DNA of 64,000 nt from Pseudomonas abietaniphila (GTDB taxonomy: Bacteria > Pseudomonadota > Gammaproteobacteria > Pseudomonadales > Pseudomonadaceae), in the NCBI RefSeq assembly GCF_900100795.1, contig NZ_FNCO01000007.1, positions 186,001-250,000 of the forward strand, written 5' to 3'. The notes below the pieces were generated by a model. The model was not told the origin of the DNA and did no database searches. It worked only from the letters and a program-made list of their open reading frames with translations. Of the stretch, positions 18,263-27,026 are shown in pieces. The translations under genes and the position numbers were made by a program. Every line of letters starts with the position of its first letter. Position 1 is the stretch's first letter.

Positions 18263-19165
18263 ATGGATGTGCTTCAGGCGATGAACGTATTCGTTAACGT
18301 GGTCGAGAGCGGCAGCATGACGGCGGCGGCGCGGCAGTGCGAAATGTCCACCACAATGGTTGGCAATCACTTGAAAGCGCTGGAGCAACGACTCGGGGTC
18401 AGCCTGTTGCAGCGTACGACCCGGCGACAGAACCTCACGGAATTCGGTGTTCAGTACTACCGTCGGTGCGTCGAGGTGCTGGGCTTGGTGGCAGATTCCG
18501 AACGCATGGCCGAACACCTGCAGACCGAGCCCAGCGGCACCTTGCGCATCACCGCACCGCCTGCGTTCGGTGCCGAACGCTTGTCGCCGATGCTCAGCGA
18601 TTTCGTCTTGCGCTACCCGGAGATCAAGGTCGAGGTGGTGCTGAGTAACCAGTCGATGGACCTGGTGGAGCACGGGTTCGACGCCGCCATTCGCCTGGGC
18701 ATTCCCGAATCGTCTGCGCTGATCGCACGCCCGCTGAATGACTACACGCTGACCATCTGCGCCTCCAAGGCTTACCTCGAACGGCGCGGAACGCCCCTGA
18801 CGGCAGACGACCTGAGCGCCCACAGCTGCCTCTCGTTCGCTTACCCGGCCGGTGACGACTGGCGAGCAGCCGAAAAGCTATGGAAACTCACCGGCCCTGA
18901 AGGCGTGATCGAAATCCCGGTGTCCGGACCCATGATCGTCAACAGCACGCCGGCGCTGCGCCAGGCCGCGCTGGCCGGCATGGGCGTGACGATGCTGCCG
19001 GACGTACTGATCAGCGAAGACCTGCAGAGCGGCAGGCTGGTGCCGCTGCTACAAGGATATCAACCGCCGAGTCGCCCGCTGTGGCTAATGTACCCGCAGG
19101 ACCGCTACCGCCTGCCCAAGGTCAGGCATTTTGTGGAATGTGCGTTGGCGGCATGGGGGAAATGA
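18263..19165 (+). CDS. LysR-family transcriptional regulator
   Basis: 300 aa. The N-terminal winged helix (FVNVVESGSMTAAARQCEMS ... LEQRLGVSLLQRTTRR) and LysR substrate-binding domain (GTLRITAPPAFGAERL; NSTPALRQAALAGMGVTMLP) place it in the CrgA-like group. The start is at MDVLQAMNVF (18263) rather than a TTG two codons upstream. It is divergent from the ArgD-like gene, which is the classic arrangement for regulator and target. Confidence 0.9.
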   Translation: MDVLQAMNVFVNVVESGSMTAAARQCEMSTTMVGNHLKALEQRLGVSLLQRTTRRQNLTEFGVQYYRRCVEVLGLVADSERMAEHLQTEPSGTLRITAPPAFGAERLSPMLSDFVLRYPEIKVEVVLSNQSMDLVEHGFDAAIRLGIPESSALIARPLNDYTLTICASKAYLERRGTPLTADDLSAHSCLSFAYPAGDDWRAAEKLWKLTGPEGVIEIPVSGPMIVNSTPALRQAALAGMGVTMLPDVLISEDLQSGRLVPLLQGYQPPSRPLWLMYPQDRYRLPKVRHFVECALAAWGK

Positions 19166-19212
19166 ACCGACGACCCGAGTGAACACCACCGCACAGCGCT
19201 GCACTGGCCCGG

Positions 19213-19683
19213 TTACTCGGCAACGGCGATCAGGTCCATCTCCACCGTGGCATTCTTCGGCAACTGATACACCCCGACCGAGCTGCGGGTATGCGCGCCC
19301 GCCTCACCGAACACGAAAAACAACAACTCGGACGCACCATCGGCCACTTCGCTCTGCTGAGTAAAGCTGTCGGTGCATTGCACGAACAGGGTCATGCGCA
19401 GCACGCGCCTGACCTTGTCGAGACTGCCCAGGCTGCGCTGCAGCAACGCGATGGCGCGCAAGGCGCTGATTTTCGCGCCCAATTGCGCCTGTTCCAGCGT
19501 GACATCGGCACCGGCCCGCCCCGTGACGACCACCGTGTCGCCCACACGGGGAATTTGCCCACTGATGTAGATCTGATCCTCATGACGGACCAGCGGCACG
19601 TAATTGCCGCCAATCTTGATCTCGCCCTCGAAGTCATGACCCAACTGCTCACACGCCTGTTTGAAGCGCACATCACACGACAT
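19213..19683 (-). CDS. RidA (YjgF/UK114) family protein
   Basis: 156 aa, longer than the ~130 aa core because of an N-terminal segment (FKQACEQLGHDFEGEIKIGG). QIYISGQIPRVGD and AHTRSSVGVYQLPKNATVEM are family motifs. The Arg (TRSS) that salt-bridges substrate carboxylates and a late Glu are both present. RidA proteins deaminate reactive enamines/imines made by PLP enzymes, and an aminotransferase gene lies 1 kb away. The exact subfamily is not certain. Confidence 0.87.
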   Translation of the reverse strand: MSCDVRFKQACEQLGHDFEGEIKIGGNYVPLVRHEDQIYISGQIPRVGDTVVVTGRAGADVTLEQAQLGAKISALRAIALLQRSLGSLDKVRRVLRMTLFVQCTDSFTQQSEVADGASELLFFVFGEAGAHTRSSVGVYQLPKNATVEMDLIAVAE

Positions 19684-19892
19684 TGTCAGTCCCTGTTGTT
19701 CGAAGGTGGTGGGTGTCCCGCGCCCGAATCATAAACCCACACGGCCCGGCGTGGGCGCTGCCGTGCCCTATCAGGAGTTCCCGGGATCGCAATTGATAAC
19801 GGGCATGTCGGGTATCGACAGAGAGAAATAGTGTGAAAAGCCCTGCGTCGATACAGTCATTACATCCTTCATTAAATGAGTCGAGGTTGGAA

Positions 19893-20909
19893 ATGTCCCG
19901 CGCCATCAAATTTCACCGCTTCGGCAAAGCCGATGTGCTCAGCTGCGAGGAGCAACCTGACCGCTTGCCGGGTCCACAGGAAGTGCTGGTTCGTGCCGAA
20001 GCCATCGGCATCAGCTGGGACGATGTGTTGTGGCGGCAGAACCTTGCCCTGACCAACGTCCAGTTGCCTGCGGGTATCGGCAGCGAAATGGCCGGCATCG
20101 TCGAAGCCGTCGGCAGCGACGTGACCGATCTGAAAGTGGGCGATAAAGTCGCCAGCTTCAAGGCCATGAGCGCCAACGATTATCCGGTGTGCGGCGACCA
20201 TGTATTGGTCCCTCGCAACGCATTGACGCGCTATCCCGACGCCCTGACCCCGATTGAGGCCAGCGTTCACTACACGCCAATGCTGCTGGCGTACTTCGCC
20301 TTCGTCGACCTGGCCAAGGTGCAACCCGGCCAGACCGTGCTGGTGACCGATGCGGCCTACAGTCCCGGTATTGCTTTTGTGCAATTGGGCAAGGCGCTGG
20401 GCCTGCGTGTCATCGCGGCGACCCAACATGCAGAGGACCGCGAGTACCTCCTGGCCAATGGCGCCGAGCGGGTGATCGTGACCGAAGAAGACGATATTTG
20501 CTTGCGCATCGAAGCACTGACCAAAGGTCAAGGCATCGAGGCGGTGTTCGACGGCTTCGGCGGCATGCAGATGTCGATGCTCGGCGACGTCCTCGCTCCA
20601 CGCGGCAGCCTCGTGTTGTACGGCTTGCGCGGCGGTAACAAGACGCCGTTCCCGGCATTGCAGGCTTTCCGCAAGAACATGCGTTTCTTCGTGCATTGCC
20701 TGGAGAACTTCACCGGCAAACCTGAGCTGGGTATCGAACAGGACGGGCCTGCAATGAAGCGCGCGCTGGACACCATCAATGAACTGACCGTTCAGGGCCT
20801 GCTCAAGCCGGACATCCATCGCACCTGGCCATTCGAGCAATACGGCAAGGCGCATAACCATCTGGACGATGATCCGGTCCGGGGTCGCGTGGTGCTGAGG
20901 GTGCGCTGA
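19893..20909 (+). CDS. MDR-family oxidoreductase (quinone oxidoreductase-like)
   Basis: 338 aa starting at MSRAIKFHRFGKADVL, with GAGGTTGGA upstream. GroES-like N-domain (PGPQEVLVRAEAIGISWDD; GIGSEMAGIVEAVGSDV) and a Rossmann C-domain (QTVLVTDAAYSPGIAFVQL). The Cys/His ligands of zinc alcohol dehydrogenases are missing, so it is more likely an NADPH-dependent quinone or enone reductase than a zinc ADH. Confidence 0.85.
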   Translation: MSRAIKFHRFGKADVLSCEEQPDRLPGPQEVLVRAEAIGISWDDVLWRQNLALTNVQLPAGIGSEMAGIVEAVGSDVTDLKVGDKVASFKAMSANDYPVCGDHVLVPRNALTRYPDALTPIEASVHYTPMLLAYFAFVDLAKVQPGQTVLVTDAAYSPGIAFVQLGKALGLRVIAATQHAEDREYLLANGAERVIVTEEDDICLRIEALTKGQGIEAVFDGFGGMQMSMLGDVLAPRGSLVLYGLRGGNKTPFPALQAFRKNMRFFVHCLENFTGKPELGIEQDGPAMKRALDTINELTVQGLLKPDIHRTWPFEQYGKAHNHLDDDPVRGRVVLRVR

Positions 20910-21136
20910 ACAACAGCAGGCACCTCCCCCCCGCGCGGCCGCGCCCTGCTGCCGAGCGGTCTCCATCACGTATGGGCGTTTACTGAAGTTGAGGGTAAAC
21001 GCCAGAAGAACGTCGCTTCCCCTTCCTCCGACTCCCTTTGCTTTGATTCCCTGCCGACCTGACACAGGTCATCGTTTGGCCCGAACTCGGCTGCGCCGTC
21101 CGCCGGTCTGCCGTGAATTCGCTCAGACTCTCTTGA

Positions 21137-21454
21137 TCAGCAACGTGTGATCAACCCCTGGCGGGCAATGCGCGTGAGGTGACGAATCACCGCGTCAGCA
21201 TGCTCGGCGCAAGGCGCCTGAACCACGGCCAGGTCAAACTGGTCATGGGAGAAGCGTTCAAGGGATTCGTTGGCGTCGATGAACTGGATGAGAAACGCGT
21301 GGGGGCCGTTCTGGCGACGGGGCCAGCCATCGAGGTATCGCAACAGCGTGGGCTGATGGGCACCGCCCAGCAGGATTTTCGGATTACGGCGATTGAATTG
21401 ACTGGCGATAGGCGCCAGACGAACGAGGGGGCGCAGATTGGATTGGGTGCTCAT
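21137..21454 (-). CDS. Small protein of unknown function, possibly truncated
   Basis: 105 aa, MSTQSNLRPLVRLAPIASQF..., ending QGLITRC. The middle (FSHDQFDLAVVQAPCAEHAD) looks like one beta-alpha step of a Rossmann or methyltransferase fold, while the protein stops soon afterwards. It could be a truncated remnant or a genuine small protein. GAGAAA lies upstream of the ATG, and codon use looks ordinary. No family recognised. Confidence 0.45.
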   Translation of the reverse strand: MSTQSNLRPLVRLAPIASQFNRRNPKILLGGAHQPTLLRYLDGWPRRQNGPHAFLIQFIDANESLERFSHDQFDLAVVQAPCAEHADAVIRHLTRIARQGLITRC

Positions 21455-21793
21455 GGTGTGTTTTCTCGGCCTCAGTGTTCCGCTGGGCAGCGGTGAGAGG
21501 CAACACCGAACCAGCGCTTTAGCGGTATTTCGACGGCGTATTCACGACATCAGGCGCCCCGCAAGTAGCTGTTTAAATCGGCGCATGAGCGGCATCCTAG
21601 AGAAGCGGCTTGGGGATTGTCAATTGGCGGTGGGTGGCGATTCCCGGATTCAGGGATAAAAAGCGTGCTGCGCGTCACCTCCACCCAGCCGGGACCCGAG
21701 TCGCATCTGATGTCAGTTGGACTGCTCCAGCATCAAGAGCCACGGCCAGGCAAACAGTGAGCCACGTGGCTGCCCTGATTTTGACCGCAGGGC

Positions 21794-22072
21794 GTAGGAG
21801 CGACCGGCGGTGGCGTTCCACCTTGCCCGCGATCTGCTGCGAAGTAGTAGTAAGGCCAAACACCTCGGCAGTGTCAGGTAAACCGCACACACAGGATTTG
21901 CTGCCGGTTCCCGGCAGATCTCGGGCAAGCGCGCTCCTACAATAAAAAGTGGGGTGCGGACGACCGATGCACGACCCAAGAAAGCGAAGAGCGTTAGCTC
22001 CAGCCCGCATCGCTCTTGTACGCGATAGCCCAGACACCACAAAACGCGACTTGGGTGCAGGCTGAACGCAGG
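21794..22072 (+). repeat. Composite dispersed intergenic repeat, copy A
   Basis: An inverted REP-type pair (GTAGGAGCGACCGGCGG... at 21794 to ...GCGCGCTCCTAC at 21940) encloses CACAGGATTTGCTGCCGGTT. A shared tail follows, including GCGTTAGCTCCAGCCCGC and a 43-bp segment at 22030-22072 (CCAGACACCACAAAACGCGA...) identical to 35265-35307. The same layout recurs at 44357-44754. The rest of the 21455-22211 gap shows nothing else that I recognise. Confidence 0.8.
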
Positions 22073-22161
22073 TGGCACAGGTCTGGCGCGAGCCAGGCCC
22101 CATCAGCGACAACACAGGCAACCGATATCCACCGCCAACCGCAACACAAAAAAGCACCCAT

Positions 22162-22191
22162 AAAAAATCCCGATCTAAAAAGACCGGGATT
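22162..22191 (-). terminator. Rho-independent terminator of the doxX-like gene
   Basis: On the minus strand AATCCCGGTC and GATCGGGATT form a stem with a TTTTTA loop, followed by a T-run, 20 bp after the doxX-like stop. Confidence 0.85.
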
Positions 22192-22211
22192 CTTCAACAA
22201 ACCGCTAACCG

Positions 22212-22649
22212 TTACTTGCTGGCAATCAAACGATCCAGCGACACCCGACCGGCACCCTCGATCAACACCGCAATCGCAGCACCCAACAAGGCCAGACCAA
22301 ACTCAAAACCGTTATTGGCCATGAACAAACCGTTGTGAATGTGGACCGAAAGAATCGCCACCACCAGCATCACGATCAGCACCACCGCCGCAGGGCGTGC
22401 AAGCAAACCGAGGAACAACGCCAAGCCGCCGAAAAACTCCGCACTGCCCGACAACAACGCCATCAGGTAACCCGGATTCAACCCCAGACTGGCCATGTAC
22501 TGGCCCGTTCCTTCGAGACCATAGCCGCCAAACATACCGAACAGCTTCTGGCTGCCGTGAGCCATGAAAATGATGCCAACGATAATGCGCAGAACGGCGA
22601 TGCCATAACCGGCGCGAGTGGAGAACAGCGATTTAAGAGAAGCGTTCAT
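22212..22649 (-). CDS. DoxX-family membrane protein
   Basis: 145 aa from MNASLKSLFSTRAGYG. Four hydrophobic segments and the motif IFMAHGSQKLFGMFGGYGLEG (His/Gln/Lys region) are typical of DoxX/DoxD small quinone-linked membrane proteins. Some are linked to thiosulfate oxidation or oxidative-stress complexes, but most are uncharacterised. It is transcribed away from the lytic transglycosylase and has its own terminator. Confidence 0.85.
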   Translation of the reverse strand: MNASLKSLFSTRAGYGIAVLRIIVGIIFMAHGSQKLFGMFGGYGLEGTGQYMASLGLNPGYLMALLSGSAEFFGGLALFLGLLARPAAVVLIVMLVVAILSVHIHNGLFMANNGFEFGLALLGAAIAVLIEGAGRVSLDRLIASK

Positions 22650-22749
22650 GGCGTTTAATTCCATTTGGTATGAAGGATTGGCGCCATGATAATCGAATCA
22701 ATAAATATGAAAATCGCAAAAAGCGCGTCACAAGCATCGATTTAATCGA

Positions 22750-24171
22750 TTAGTCTCTGATCGCCACCTTCCGTGAGGATGGACTCTCCAGCGAACTGCG
22801 CTCCTGGTCATAGGCCAGGTAGTACTTGTTCACACTGTTAACGTAGCTCACGACGTTCATCCCCACCTGTTCCATCGCCACGCGCTCGACCTGAAAGAAC
22901 CATTGATTGGGGTTCAAACCCTGACGCTTGGCCTCGGTGCGCATGGCTTGCACCCGCTCAGGCCCCAGGTTGTAAGCGGCGAGCGTAAACGCCATCCGCT
23001 CCCGTTCGTTGATTTTCGGACTGGCAAAGAACTTGCGGCGGATCATGGCCAGGTATTTGCTCGCGGCCTGCACGTTGCCATCGACATCATGGATATTGTC
23101 GACGCCCACCCGCTGCGCCGCCGACGGGGTAATCTGCAGCAGCCCCGTTGCGCCGCTGCCGCCCTTCGCCACCGGGTTAAGCGCTGACTCCTTGAACGCC
23201 AGCGCGGCGAGGTCAAGCCAGTCCATCTTCTGTGCATCGGCGTGACGTTGCAGGGTCGGGCGGAGTTTTTCCAGACGCTGGCGGTCTTCGCGGGCCAACG
23301 GGTAATGAACGCGGTAAAGGTCCTTGTAGGCTTTCTGGAACGCCACATCCTGATTCGCTGGCGGTTCGTAGGTCTCCAGGAAGCGGTCAACCGTGGCATG
23401 CAGCATCACGGCATCCTTGCGCACGTACCAGTTCATGTCGCCGGGATCGCTCAAGGCCACCGAACGGTCAATCCGCAGCTTGGGCATGACCCGCGCCCAC
23501 CGCTCGGCAATCGGCCGCTCAACCACGGTCAGGTGATAGATACCCGCCTCAACCATCTCCAACACATCTTCGACGGCAAGACTGGGGTCAACCCATTCGA
23601 TCTTCACCGGCGGCAATTTGCGCAATGCCAGTTTCTGGTTGAGTTGCACAATGGCCTCGTCAGCCGCGCTGCCATTGGCGAGCATCAGCGTGCGGCCCGA
23701 GAGTTGTTCCGGGTGTTTGAAACTGCGCTCGCCACGCACCCCGACCACCACCAGCGGCACATGACTGACCACCGGCTCGGTGGCATCGACATAGTGCGCG
23801 GCACTGGCATCGAGCAGTTCGCCGGGCGCGACCATGTCGCCTTCCCCGCGTTGCAGCGCGGCAAGCAGTTGGTCCTTGGCTTTGGGAATCAGTTTGATCG
23901 AGACTTTCTGGCCGTCTCTGGCATGGCCATTGAGGTATTTCTCGAACGCTTGCAGACGGCGGTACTCCACGCCGATGGGCTCACCCTGCACTTCGCCGGA
24001 ACTGTTGCGGCTCTGGTTGACCAACACGCGAAGCACTTTGCTGCTGCGAATGGCCGCAAGGTCACGAATCTGGGTTTTCTTGATGATGACCGGAGGTCCG
24101 ACGGGACGTGCGCTGGCGTGGGTGGGGACCAGCAACAGGCACAACAACGAGATCAGAGAGGCTCGGATCAT
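22750..24171 (-). CDS. Membrane-bound lytic murein transglycosylase F-like protein
   Basis: 473 aa starting at MIRASLISLL; the upstream extension lacks a signal, and CGGAG precedes this ATG. Signal peptide ~1-21. Periplasmic SBP_bac_3 regulatory domain ~45-275. C-terminal SLT domain with catalytic Glu328 in ALAFKESALNPVAKG, followed by GATGLLQITP and FTLAAYNLGP. It cleaves peptidoglycan glycan strands to 1,6-anhydro products. MltF-type proteins couple sensing by the N-domain to cleavage. It could be a paralogue of the main mltF. Confidence 0.88.
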   Translation of the reverse strand: MIRASLISLLCLLLVPTHASARPVGPPVIIKKTQIRDLAAIRSSKVLRVLVNQSRNSSGEVQGEPIGVEYRRLQAFEKYLNGHARDGQKVSIKLIPKAKDQLLAALQRGEGDMVAPGELLDASAAHYVDATEPVVSHVPLVVVGVRGERSFKHPEQLSGRTLMLANGSAADEAIVQLNQKLALRKLPPVKIEWVDPSLAVEDVLEMVEAGIYHLTVVERPIAERWARVMPKLRIDRSVALSDPGDMNWYVRKDAVMLHATVDRFLETYEPPANQDVAFQKAYKDLYRVHYPLAREDRQRLEKLRPTLQRHADAQKMDWLDLAALAFKESALNPVAKGGSGATGLLQITPSAAQRVGVDNIHDVDGNVQAASKYLAMIRRKFFASPKINERERMAFTLAAYNLGPERVQAMRTEAKRQGLNPNQWFFQVERVAMEQVGMNVVSYVNSVNKYYLAYDQERSSLESPSSRKVAIRD

Positions 24172-24358
24172 TGACGCTCCGGGAAAATGCCGAAAAAACG
24201 GGCTTGAAGTCTGTGTTGGGCAGTCGCACGTGCCGCAGACGGGTTCTGCAGCCAACAACATCACAGGGATCTAATAATTATAAGCAGTTGAGACTGCTTG
24301 TTTTTTTATCGCTTCAATCGCTCTGGTATTCTTCTCGGCCTCCGGCCTGAGGTGCACC

Positions 24359-25198
24359 ATGCAACTAATCGACATCGGCGTCAACCTGACCAACCCAAGC
24401 TTCGCCGCCAAAGAGCGGGAGGTTCTCGACCGGGCCTACGCCGCGGGCGTGGCTCAATTGATCCTTACCGGCACCAGCGTCGACAGCAGCGAACAGGCGC
24501 TGCAGATGTGCCGTCAACTCGACGAAAGCGGCCAGCGGTTGTTCAGCACCGCCGGGGTTCACCCCCATTCGGCGAGCGATTGGACCCCTGAGACCGAAAA
24601 ACAGTTGCATGCCCTGTTAAAAGAAAACTCCGTGTGTGCCGTCGGCGAATGCGGGCTGGATTTCAACCGCGATTTCTCGCCCCGCCCGCAACAGGAAAAG
24701 GTTCTGGAAGCGCACCTGGCCCTTGCGGTCGCCTTGCAGTTGCCCGTGTTCCTGCACGAACGCGATGCCGATCAACGGCTGCTGGCGATCCTGCGGGACT
24801 ATCGGGATCAATTGCCGGCGGCGGTGGTGCACTGCTTCACCGGAGAAAAGCGCGCGCTGTTCAGTTACCTCGACATGGACCTGCACATTGGTATCACCGG
24901 CTGGATCTGCGACGAGCGCCGAGGCACTCACTTGCACCCGCTGGTGCGCGACATCCCCCGTGGCCGTTTGATGCTGGAAAGCGATGCGCCTTACCTCCTG
25001 CCCCGCAGCCTGCGACCCAAACCGAAAAACGGCCGCAATGAGCCTGCTTACCTTCCCGAAGTACTGCGCGAAGTCGCACTGCATCGCGGGGAAACCGAAG
25101 CCGACGTCGCCGCTCATACCACGGCATGTGCGCGCGCGTTCTTCTCTCTGCCGGCGCTCGAGCTGAGTGCAGGTGTTGATCCAGATCAACACCGTTGA
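24359..25198 (+). CDS. tatD: TatD-family metal-dependent hydrolase
   Basis: 279 aa. The N-terminal LIDIGVNLTNPSF matches the true TatD branch rather than YcfH/YjjV, which have DTHCH. TAGVHPHSASDW, GECGLDFNRDF, VVHCFTGEKRAL and MLESDAPYL carry the metal ligands. The enzyme is a cytoplasmic 3'-5' exonuclease implicated in DNA quality control. The last ~30 bp overlap an Anr-type box for the next gene. Confidence 0.92.
   Translation: MQLIDIGVNLTNPSFAAKEREVLDRAYAAGVAQLILTGTSVDSSEQALQMCRQLDESGQRLFSTAGVHPHSASDWTPETEKQLHALLKENSVCAVGECGLDFNRDFSPRPQQEKVLEAHLALAVALQLPVFLHERDADQRLLAILRDYRDQLPAAVVHCFTGEKRALFSYLDMDLHIGITGWICDERRGTHLHPLVRDIPRGRLMLESDAPYLLPRSLRPKPKNGRNEPAYLPEVLREVALHRGETEADVAAHTTACARAFFSLPALELSAGVDPDQHR
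25176..25189. promoter_or_regulatory. FNR/Anr box
   Basis: TTGATCCAGATCAA is a perfect TTGAT-N4-ATCAA consensus, extended to GGTGTTGATC/GATCAACACC at 25172-25193. Its centre is 41.5 bp upstream of a start point implied by the -10-like GAAAAT at 25212-25217. This is the class II spacing for FNR/Anr, and it points to anaerobic or low-oxygen activation of the chemoreceptor starting at 25280. Confidence 0.72.
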
Positions 25199-25279
25199 CC
25201 TGCTGCACTGGGAAAATGCTGGCACCTTGCCTTGCCACGCGTCATCACCGACACGTGCAACTCACAGAAGAGCTTTCTC

Positions 25280-26599
25280 ATGGGCCGCTGGTTGAGCAAC
25301 ACCTCGCTGAAATACAAGTTCTGGGCGGTGAACGCAGTCGCGTTCATCACCACCCTGCTGCTGGTGCTTTACGCCCTTCAGATCGAACAACACGCCCGAG
25401 CCGCCGACGCTGAAGCGTTCCATCAGGCTCAGCAACACCTGCTGGCTGCATGGCCGGCAGGGCAAGCGCTTCCGAGCCTCCCGCTTCTCGGCGCCCCGCC
25501 TTCATTCGACCGACTGCTGGCCGAGCATGCCGGCCATTACGCGATCGCCGTGTGTGTGCTGATGCTCCTGATGCTCGGCGCCTCACAGTTGTTGATCCGC
25601 TTCCTGCTGACCCATCTCAATACCCTCAAGGACGTGATGCTGCACGTCGAGCGCAGCGGCGACCTGTCAGCCCGCGTGCCGCTGGCCGGCGAAGACGAAG
25701 TCGGGCAAATGGCCAAGGCGTTCAACGCCATGCAGGCGGGTTATCAACGCATCGTCGGTACTGTGGCGCAATCGGCGGCGCGGCTGGATCAAGGCGCGGT
25801 GCATCTGGCCTGCGGCATGAGTGATGTGCGCCAGGGCATGTTGGGGCAGCAGAGCGAAACCGACCAGGTCGCCACGGCCATCAACGAGATGACCGCCACC
25901 GTCTATCACATCGCCCAGCACGCCAGCGCCACCCGTGACCAGTCACAAAACGCCGACACGCTCGCAGGCAGCGGCAAAGAGGTCGTGGACCGGGTGCAGG
26001 CGTCGATCTCGGGGCTGTCCAATGGCGTGCAGCAGACGGCGGGCATGATCCAGCGCCTTGCCGAGGACAGCCAGAAGATCAACAGCGTGGTCAGCGTGAT
26101 TCACAGCATCGCCGAACAAACCAACCTGCTGGCGCTCAACGCCGCCATCGAAGCGGCACGGGCCGGAGAAATGGGCCGTGGATTCGCGGTGGTCGCCGAT
26201 GAGGTGCGCAACCTGGCTAGACGCGTGCAAACCTCGACCGACGAAATCACGACCATGGTGTCGGACCTGCAGGCCGGCACGCGCGATGCCGTGGACTTCA
26301 TGCAGGAGAGTTCGTACAAGGCCGACGATTGCGTGCAGCAAGCGCGGGAGGCCGGGGAAGCGTTGACGGCAATCACCGAAGCCGTCGCGCAAATGCGTGA
26401 GAGCAACACCCAGATTGCCGTGGCCGCGCAGCAACAAAGTCAGGTGGCTGAAGAAATGAACCGCGCGGTGGTCAGCATCCGCGACGTGACGGAACGTACG
26501 GTGCGCCAGACCGTCGACTCGGCCAGCACCAGCGATGAACTGGCGACGCTGGCGGGTGAATTGAATACGGCCATCGGGCAGTTGAAGGTGACGGGATAG
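25280..26599 (+). CDS. Methyl-accepting chemotaxis protein
   Basis: 439 aa from MGRWLSNTSL, with AGAAGAG upstream. TM1 ~12-32, a short periplasmic loop of ~45 residues, TM2 ~80-102, HAMP to ~155, then the signalling domain with the hairpin tip AEQTNLLALNAAIEAARAGE. The loop is too small for a PAS/Cache-type ligand domain, so it may sense internally or through a partner. It ends without the C-terminal pentapeptide for CheR docking. The upstream Anr box suggests oxygen-linked expression. Confidence 0.92.
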   Translation: MGRWLSNTSLKYKFWAVNAVAFITTLLLVLYALQIEQHARAADAEAFHQAQQHLLAAWPAGQALPSLPLLGAPPSFDRLLAEHAGHYAIAVCVLMLLMLGASQLLIRFLLTHLNTLKDVMLHVERSGDLSARVPLAGEDEVGQMAKAFNAMQAGYQRIVGTVAQSAARLDQGAVHLACGMSDVRQGMLGQQSETDQVATAINEMTATVYHIAQHASATRDQSQNADTLAGSGKEVVDRVQASISGLSNGVQQTAGMIQRLAEDSQKINSVVSVIHSIAEQTNLLALNAAIEAARAGEMGRGFAVVADEVRNLARRVQTSTDEITTMVSDLQAGTRDAVDFMQESSYKADDCVQQAREAGEALTAITEAVAQMRESNTQIAVAAQQQSQVAEEMNRAVVSIRDVTERTVRQTVDSASTSDELATLAGELNTAIGQLKVTG

Positions 26600-26749
26600 A
26601 TCTGCGCAGTGCGACGTCTTCGACCTATTACCTTTCCCACGTGTTGGCTATCACACCGATAGCAAACCTCGATTCGCCGTCTGATGGCAGCGGGCCTATT
26701 CTGAATCCATCGAAAACGGTTCTTATTCAGGCTTTACGAGGTCACCATC

Positions 26750-26971
26750 ATGCCCAAGTTCATTACCAACCTGCACCTTGAACACTTCTTCACGGCCGCC
26801 AACACATCCGGCCTGCCGTCCAATCTGGTGCTGTCGTCCCTGGCGTTCCCGCTGTCGATTGTGTCGGGGCTGCTCTTGCTGGACGGTGCTCTGAGTGCCA
26901 GCGTGACATCTGCCGCGATTGGCGTGCTGGGTCTGGTCGCTGCGCAGGCCATCAAAACCCGAGGCCAGTAA
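26750..26971 (+). CDS. Small membrane protein of unknown function
   Basis: 73 aa, MPKFITNLHLEHFFTAANTS..., with two hydrophobic stretches (SSLAFPLSIVSGLLLL and SVTSAAIGVLGLVAA). ACGAGGT precedes the ATG at good spacing, which supports a real gene. No family recognised. The hairpin GCTATC-N5-GATAGC lies upstream at 26647-26663. Confidence 0.6.
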   Translation: MPKFITNLHLEHFFTAANTSGLPSNLVLSSLAFPLSIVSGLLLLDGALSASVTSAAIGVLGLVAAQAIKTRGQ

Positions 26972-27026
26972 GGTCTCGGGCGTTGCGTATCTGTGCTCTA
27001 GCGCTGCCGGTGCAATGCCGCTGCGT

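Noticed and set aside
25219..25234. Sigma-54-like promoter (TGGCAC...TTGC)
   Set aside because: The GG-to-GC spacing is one base too long for a functional -24/-12 element, and the Anr box with its -10 explains the region better.
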